This document shows positions 40,001-49,000 of a DNA stretch of 64,000 nucleotides, piece by piece (the stretch's first letter is position 1; each line of letters opens with the position of its first letter). A program made the translations under genes and the position numbers. The DNA is from Eremophila alpestris peregrina. Lineage: Eukaryota > Chordata > Aves > Passeriformes > Alaudidae. The notes below the pieces were generated by a model, which worked only from the letters and a program-made list of their open reading frames with translations, had not been told where the DNA came from and did no database searches. Location of the stretch: positions 9,401,995 through 9,465,994 of the forward strand of contig WMCF01000007.1 of assembly GCA_009792885.1 (NCBI GenBank). Reading direction: 5' to 3'.

Positions 40001-43000
40001 TTTAACTTTATCTTAGAATTCTGGGGTTTCATTGTGGTAAATTGGAGCTCTATGACTAATACTTTTCCAGTTCTTCCAATAGCATTTAAAAGTCTTTATA
40101 ATGTTTAATATGTGCAAAAATTGGTGGAAAATTTTCAAACCTGTTCTTAGTCATTGTCTTAATATTGGATTTAGACATGGATTTGGGCTATATAAACCTG
40201 GGAAATAATGTTCTTTTTATGTAATTGGAGTATTTACAACCTGGGAAGACAGTAAACTTTATTCTTCATCTTTATAGTAATGCAATATGGGAAAGGGAAG
40301 TCGTGTTACTACAGATTCCTTACAAAGGGACAACAATGGATTTGGCTGCAAACTCATTATTATATCACGTATCACCAGTGGAATTCCAGGCCGGAGTTTA
40401 TTGTCTGTACACACACAGTTGTAAGGTAGGTCACTTTTTAAAGGAATCCTACTGCCATGGGAGCTGTCTTGATGGTATTTTAGAGGTAGGGAAATTATAG
40501 CAGTGTGAGGAATCACTGGAAAACTTCCTGGGAAACCTTATAAGCAAGATGGGTTTGAGGGGTTTGGTCTTTGAGGTGTACTTTTTAAATCATCCCGCAA
40601 TAAAGTTGTCATCCTTGGTTTATTCTTCCAGTTATGCAGAAGTCAGAGCAGAAAGACGACGAGAACTTGGTATTGAGGAATCTCTTCCAGAGATAACAGC
40701 AGATAAAGTGAGTGTTTTATGTAATTTTATTTTACATCTTCACATACTAGAAGTAATACATAAGCAAATATACAGCAGCAAAAAGTGTTTTGTCCTGTTT
40801 GTCCTGAAATAAAGTAATTATTTGATCTATAAATAATGTGACTAGTGAAAATGATCAAAGAAGTCTAGAAAGAGTGTTTAATGTACTCTGCCTATAACAT
40901 CCTTTTCAGGAATTAATGTACATGTAGTTATAACATGGTAGCACCCATAGTTTTTATTAAGATCTGATTTCTGCAGCATTAGGTTCCTATCTCCCTTACT
41001 GGAAGTACCCATAATCTGAAAAACCATGGTGAACACACCAAGAAGGAGCTCACAATAGGAAATAGGAGCTGTATACATCTTAAAAGTATAAAAAAATCAT
41101 TTTGAATTAATGTCCTTGGAAGCTCAGTGAGTCTTATCAGCTTGTGGAGATGATCTGACATGTTTTAGTCTGACAGTTCAGAAATGTTTTCCTTTGGCAT
41201 TTTCACAAGTTTCATCTGTTGGTGCTCCTAGTGCAACAAATTCATCCTTTCTCAAAAAAAGAAGCAGTTCACTCATTACAGTTGTTCAGGGTGAATTGAG
41301 TGGCTACAGAAGGAGGTCAGCTCGGTAGTCAGTTTGTGGCCTAAGTCTGCATGCATTTTGGTTTCTAGGCTTATATAGCTTTGGTTTCCAAGGTTAAAGG
41401 CCTCAGATGGAAACATAGCTTACAGCCATCAAACAGGCCAACACTTCTGCATGGTCGTCTGTGTAAGGGGGTTGATTAGAAACAAAAAGGTCTGATATAT
41501 TTCTAACAGAAATATACATTGTGTGCTGGATTAGGTAAATAATTGTTGTTTATGTATGTCTCTTCAGAGTCAGGACTCTGGGTCTGACAATCACATAAAT
41601 ACAGTGAGTCTCAAAGAAGCACTGGAAAGGTTTGATACCAGCCCCACCCCGTCTGCTTCCTCCAGGAGTTCAAGAAAATCTTCACATACTGCAGTATCGG
41701 ATCATTCATGTAAGCACCAACTGTTGAAAATAGAATTGCCTTCCTAATGAAGGATTTCTCTACCTAATTTAATTAAATGGCAGTTAATAATCATTTTATG
41801 TGAAATGTGCAAGTGAAAATACCTTTTTTGATGGTTCAGAGATCTGCAGACTACTCTGAAAAAGACTTTTACTTCTAGGAATACAATATCAGACACTAGA
41901 ACACCATATTTCAATCCATCTGATTGCACTATTGGTGGATAGTCAGGGGAAAAAAAAAAAGAGTCCAAGCCTTAACGGGTTTTTTTAGTCATTAAAACCT
42001 TCCTGTAATTAGATTCTTGCATAACAGAATTGAGATAACCATTAACATTCTTTCTTTCTGTTCTTACTTTCAACATTGTCAGCAACACCAACTAAAATGA
42101 CAGTGGACACTAGCACTCCTCCAAGGCAGGGCTTATCTGGCCATGAAAAGACTGCACAAAGAAGATCATCTCTGAGCAGTCAGGTAACTTCAGAGAAAAA
42201 TGTTGCACTTAAACCGTGGAGTTGACCTTTAAAAGTTCTTATGAAATCCATATAAGCTTTGCTTTATTTCTTCTAAAAACACAGTTTAAACTGTAAGAGT
42301 TTCTCCTGGAATACGTCTCTTAGAATTGCATCATCAGTATGCAACTTTGGTAAACTAGATTTTAAAGGAATACAGTAATTAAACAGATATGTATTTAGTT
42401 TTTGTCCTTAGGATTTGCAAGAATGTGAATTAATCTCTGCTTTCACTCACACAGAACTTCTTTCTGTGATTCTGCATTTTTAATATACACATACACACAC
42501 ATATGTAAAATTGCCAGTGTAATGCTGTGCGTGTCCCTATAGAGAATTCATACAAATTTATGAGAATTTAATAATATTCACTAAGAAAATCAATGAATAC
42601 TTCCATATCCTTCATGAAATCTTTGTAGTATGAGAAATTGTCATGCTTTGTGTACTTGGTGCTTGTTTTCCTGTTGAACTGATACATTCACTTCATAAAC
42701 AGAATGCTTATTAACATATATATTTCTAAAAATCATTAGTTTGAGAATAAACCAAAGGGGTCAACTTCCAAATTTGTTGAAAAAGTCTTTCCCTTAATAC
42801 AATTAAGTCTTCTAAAACACTTGTAGTTGTGATTTCTATTTTATATATATACGGCTTATATATATTTTTAGCAGTGGAAAAATCACGTATATACCATGTA
42901 GATAGCCAATTGCTTTTGTTTTCTTAATTCCCTAATAATTAAGGTTAGATATTTCAGGAAACAATATACTAGTTTCTATTGTATGTTCATATGATGCTAT

Positions 43001-46000
43001 TTTGGATTTGACACTTTAAAGAAATAATACTTCATGTTAAGTATGAAGTTCATTCTCTTATGATTATGGAACAATATTTTTATTCCTAGTCTTTAAGCTC
43101 ACAGTCTCTTGGACAACCAGTAACACAGCCAGCAATATCTCAGCCTGCAACTTTACAGCTCCAGTCTGGAATGACTCAGGTATGGATTAACTCAATTGTT
43201 GTTTATTATTTTTAAAACAGTCTTGCTCTCCTAAAGAACAGTGTTCTCCTAGAGTAATGGGCTGCCTGTGGCTTGGGTGGATGCACTGTTCACTGAGTGA
43301 AAACCAGTTTGGATGGCCAGGCCCAGATAGTGGTGGTGAATGGAGTTACATCCAGCTGGCAGCCGGTCACTAGTGGGGTTCCACAGTGCTTAGTACTGGG
43401 GCCAGTCCTGTTTAATGTATTTATTGATGATGTGGGCAGAGGGATTGAGGTCACCATCAGTGAGTTTGCAGATGACACCCAGTTGTGTGAGACTGTTGAT
43501 CTGCTGAAGGGCAGGAAGGCTCTGCAAAGGGATCTGGACAGGCTGGATNNNNNNNNNNNNNNNNNNNNNNNNNNNNNNNNNNNNNNNNNNNNNNNNNNNN
43601 NNNNNNNNNNNNNNNNNNNNNNNNNNNNNNNNNNNNNNNNNNNNNNNNNNNNNNNNNNNNNNNNNNNNNNNNNNNNNNNNNNNNNNNNNNNNNNNNNNNN
43701 NNNNNNNNNNNNNNNNNNNNNNNNNNNNNNNNNNNNNNNNNNNNNNNNNNNNNNNNNNNNNNNNNNNNNNNNNNNNNNNNNNNAGACCATGTCTTGAGTG
43801 CTGTGTTCAGTTTTAAGCCTCTCACTGCAATAAAGACATTGAGGTGCTGGAGCAAGTCCAGAGAAGGGCAGTGGATCTGGTGAAGGGTCTGGAACATGAC
43901 AAAGAGTGGCTGAGGGAGCTGGGCTGGAGAAAAGGCTCTGGGTAGACCTCCTGATATTGAGGTGAGTGTTGGTCTCTTTTCTCAGGTAACAGGAACAGAG
44001 TGACAGGAAATGGTCTTGAGTTGCACTAGGGAAGGTTTAGGCTGTATATTAGGAAAAATTTCTTTCCAGAAAGGGTTGCCAGTCATTGGAACAGGCTTCA
44101 AGTCATGGGCACAGGCTGACCAGGGAATTAGTGGAGTCACCATCCCTGAGGGTATTTAAAAGCCATCTAGATGTGGCATTTAGGGGCATGGTTTAGTGTT
44201 GGACTTGGCAGTGCTAGGTTAGTGGTTATCTTTGATGATTTTAAACATATTTTCCATCTTTAACAATTCTCTGCTTCTATATTCTGAATATAATGTTAAT
44301 TTCTCTTTTAGAAATTTACTCCTTTGGTGCCAGTTATTCTCTTGAAATGAGCAAATTCTGTAATTTGACACTTTTCCTTTACTTTTTTCTTCCTGTTATT
44401 TGTGTGGATATAATCTTCAGCCTTGTGCATTAGCAACATAGATATAAAAACAGTTAAAGTTAAAATAATCTAAAAATCCATCAACTCTGCTGCTAGCTTT
44501 CAGGCATATGCTTGTAACCCAAGGCTGCTTGGTCTGTGAAATGCTTCTGTGTAATTAGAACAGGATATAAGTATCAAAAGGTCAGGCTGACTTGGGGCCT
44601 GTAGCAGATGTCTGAGGAAGAACAGGAGTGGCAAATAGTTTATCTATGGGCTCAGCCTTCAGCTTTTTGTGACTGAGGGTATTCCCAAGTTACTTGTATA
44701 TTTTAGCTCTGGGTGAATCTTTTTTTTTAAACTGGCACAATTCTAATTTTTAACATGAGAGAGCTTTAACATCCACAGTACCATGTAAATTACTAAGATT
44801 ACACACACACACGTGTGTGTGTGTGTGATTTGGACACCAGTTGATTTCTTGTGCTATGGATTTTTTAAGTTCACCAATTCTCAGGCATCCATTATATGTT
44901 GATTCTGTGATGTCTTCATATTCATGAGTTGGTCCTCATATTATGATTTATCAGTAATTTAAAGAGCAATGCTTGATTTCTTTGCTTCTGTGGAGGACTA
45001 CTTATCTCTTGTAATAAAATGCCGTTTTTGTTCAGCTTTTAATTTTTCATTGCACTACAGCCTGTGTTTCAGTTTTCAGCTCAGTTAGGAGCTATGCAAC
45101 ATCTGAAGGACCAGCTAGAGCAAAGAACACGCATGATAGAGGCCAACATTCATCGGCAGCAGGAAGAGCTACGTAAGATTCAAGAGCAGCTTCAAATTGT
45201 TCATGGCCAAGGACTCCAGGTGAGTTAGTGTATCGCTTGCAGGTTTCATCCATAGAGAATTTAGGCATGTGAAATGTGTCTTGGGCACCTGATTCCACAA
45301 CATGATCCTCCATATTCCCTGCCAGCTGCCATCTGGGCCTAACATGTCAAAGATCCTTAGTATCTGAAGCTGCTGTTGCAGAGGTACCTGCTGTTTTGCT
45401 GCTGAATGTATCTGGAAATGCCCCAGTGTTGAGCAGGTCAAGGCTAGCTTATGACTTAACCTAATTAAATGTGAAGGCATGGAATAGTTGTTAATTCTTG
45501 CAAAGTTCTGCAGCCATTAAAATATTAATCCCAAATCTGCAAGATGAGCATCTGTTTTTTTCTTTTAGCTCTGAGGATGTTAAATCCATGTTTCTTTGTT
45601 TCTTAAACTGACCTATCAGGCTGAATGGCTCTACTTTGCATGGTAAACTTGAAGGAGTGACTGAGACAGAAAGACAAGTCTAGAAGGGTGCATTACTCAG
45701 TCTAGCAGCTAGCTACCTGATTTCTGATTTTTTTTAACCAGTATGTCGTTTTCTATATTTGTCATTGCCTTTTCAGCAGCTATATTTGGAAGGAAAGAAT
45801 TACCCTATTGGGTTTTTCTAGTTAAAAAGATCCAAACAAAAAAAAAAAAACCAAACCTGATCACCTCAAACTAAGATATGTTTTAGGGAAATAATTTAAT
45901 ATTTTCAGTCTGGATTGTGACTAATGTGTAGAAAAAATACTTCCTGGAAGTATTGAGTATGTTGCTTAAATGCTGTTGGAAGAGTAGGAGTTTCTGGTGT

Positions 46001-49000
46001 GTGCCATTTTCAGTGTTGTGTGATGTTTAGTGTAAACATGCCATCAGTAGACTGCCTTATCCATATCTCAAAAGGAGATATTCACAGCTCTCCTTCCCAT
46101 GCAGTGTGGAGGAGCCTTGTTCAGGAGTGTGAAAACTAGAGAAAATACTTCAGTGCTGCCCATTCTGCTTTGTAGGCTTGGGCCTAACTTTTTGTAAAGA
46201 GCCTAGTATTTTTGTGCTGAATTCTGTTTGTTACAGCAGTGTTAGTTCAGTACAATCATTATGATTTCCTGATTGTCAGGGAAGATGACATTCTTGGTGC
46301 TATGCCTGGATCTACTAATTCAGAGATTTTCTTCATCTGATATAGTGTTACTGCAGAAGGTCCTACAAATAGAAGTGTCATCTCAAGTAGGTTTTGTCTT
46401 TAGATAGTTGTAGACTGCATTACTGGTTAGTCTCTAAATGGTGCTTTTTCTTTAAGAACAAATAGTGAGTGTTAATGTTTACAACTCTAGAAATCAGGAT
46501 TCTGATTCTTACCAGTTATTGTTGAGCCTTTGAATACTGACCCTGTAACTTGTGGAATTTTTTAAGATGTTCTTGCAGCAGTCAGCTTCTGGACTCAACT
46601 TTGGTTCTGTGCAGCTTCCTTCTGGAAATTCTTCAACTGTTCAGCAGCTTACGCCAATAAACATGCAAGGTCAAGTTGTGCAGAGTAATCAGACTCAAAG
46701 TGGGATGAACACAGGCCATATAAGTACTCCACACATGATACAGCAGCAGCCTTTGCAGAGTACTGCAACACAGGTAAAATTCTATTACTGATTTTGCTGG
46801 ATAGAATACTTGCTCAAAACCACAGCTGAAACACAATAGCTTCCCTGACATTCCTCTGTTACGAACAAGTGTTTGAGATTGCTTAAAAAATCATTGGCAA
46901 AGGTATCACAAAAGCCTGATTTAATATTAAGTAGCAGCATGACAGATTTCATTGGCAAGATTCACTCTACTACTTACAGGACAGTTAAGGCACAACAAGG
47001 GAAAAACAAGCAGCAGCAAAACCAAACAAAATCCAGGCAATCAAAACAGAAGTGAACCGAGAACTGTCTTGGGGAGTGTGTTGTGTGTGTGTTTCCGTGC
47101 ATGTGACAAAAGAACAGCGAGGGCAGAGATAAAAAGGAGCATGGCCTAAAAGCTTAGCAGCACTCAAACTTATACATTAAACCTAATGCATAGAAGCTGG
47201 TTCTTCATGCTGAACACTTCTAATTTGTTTGACCATTATGTGTATGGAGACTCCATATACATCTGATTTCTGTGGTCACCCTCCTCTGTACCCATTTCCA
47301 CATTCCATATTTTCTTTTTGAGATTTGTGAAGAGGCAGACTAGTGATGCCTTTTACTGTCTCAGCAGTAGGCTAGTTCCAAACTTTCAGGTAAGAAATTC
47401 ATGACATGTGCATATTTTAGTCTAAGGGCACAGAGATGCTAAAGGAGTAAAAAGATGATTTTGAGCAAACAGTATGCAAGTAGCTGAAAATTTCAGGGAA
47501 AAAAATAACCTGAACAGGAAAAGAAGTTAATGTAAGAGACCCAGATGTCCAAGGTCCAGTCCCACTTCTAAATGCTCAGTCAGTAGAAATACCTGTGTAC
47601 TTTGAATTAAGAATTCATTTGGATAGAAAAAAAACACTGGTAGTTTTGAACTGTGGGCAGTGACAGTGAGAACAGCTGTAGCACCTGGCTATTTTCAACT
47701 TACTATCTCAAAATTTCTTTTCAGCATAATCAACAAAATGTACTTAGTGGACACAATCAACAGTCTTCTCTTGCCAGTCAGTCACAGAACACAGTCTCAG
47801 CACCTTTGTACAACACTATGGTGATTTCTCAGCCAACAGCAGGAAATGTGGTGCAGGTTCCCTCTAGCTTACCACAGAACAACAACCAGAATGCTGCTGC
47901 AGTAACCACTTTTACACAGGACAGACAAATCAGGTAAATCTTTGAGATATTTATGATGAATTCTTATAATGGTATGCTTATGCAGCTGCATCATATACAA
48001 AAGGAACTAAAGTAACATGAAAAAGATAGTGTGATTTGTGTTTCAACTGTAAGGATATAACCCTTTAAACTAAAATGCCAAAAGTAACATGTTTGCAAGC
48101 TTATCAAAACCCATGTTGTTATAGCAAAATATGACTTTGGGAAATCTGCCTATCTCAAGTATATGTGACACTTCATGTATTTTTTTCCTGAATGTCCAAA
48201 TGTCTTTTTCTATTAACAGATTTTCCCAAGGTCAGCAGCTTGTAACAAAACTTGTCACGGCCCCAGTAGCCTGTGGAGCAGTAATGGTACCAAGTACTAT
48301 GTTTATGGGACAGGTGGTGACAGCTTATCCCACTTTTGCTGCCCAACAGCAGCAGACACAGACTTTGTCAATAACACAGCAACAGCAGCAGCAGCAGCAG
48401 CAGCAGCAAAGTCAGCAGGACCATCAGCAGCAGCTCACCACAGTGCAACAACCAGCTCAGTCACAGCTGACCCAGCACCCCCAGCAGTTCCTACAGGTAA
48501 TGAATGTAGAGCTGTCTACAAAATTTTCCCAGTCCTGCCACTTTTAGCATTGCTAGTTTATCCAGGGGTGCTTTGCCTGAAAACAAAGCACCTAAAGTAG
48601 TAACCTGTGAAAAAGCCCGATGCATGAGGTAAGTTTGTTCTGTAGTTGTTCTGTAAAATCCTGTTACTTAAAGGAGAGGTGGTCTTTCCTGCAGTGTTAC
48701 TCCATGCATTGTCCTGTCTTACATATTTTTCCCTTTGAATTGCTTCTCCTAATTGACTGTGGGATGAAAAAACTGATGTTTCCTTTAAAACGGTTTACCT
48801 TTTCTTTCATTAACTTTACATGTTAATGCAGTAAGGTATGAGAGATGATGGCTGGTCTGGAAAGCAGCAGACAGCCCAAAGCAAGACATGTCCCAATAGC
48901 ATGAGGCTTAAATTCTGTCTAGGCTACAAGGGAGGCTGAGCAGCAACTAACTTTGTAAGCAGAGTAAGGAGGAACCTTGTTTTAGTGGAGAAAGAAGAGA

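Noticed and set aside
43290..43897. Open frames of 146-166 codons across the N gap on both strands
   Set aside because: They are largely translated N. The real residues on the + strand side are CR1 reverse transcriptase.
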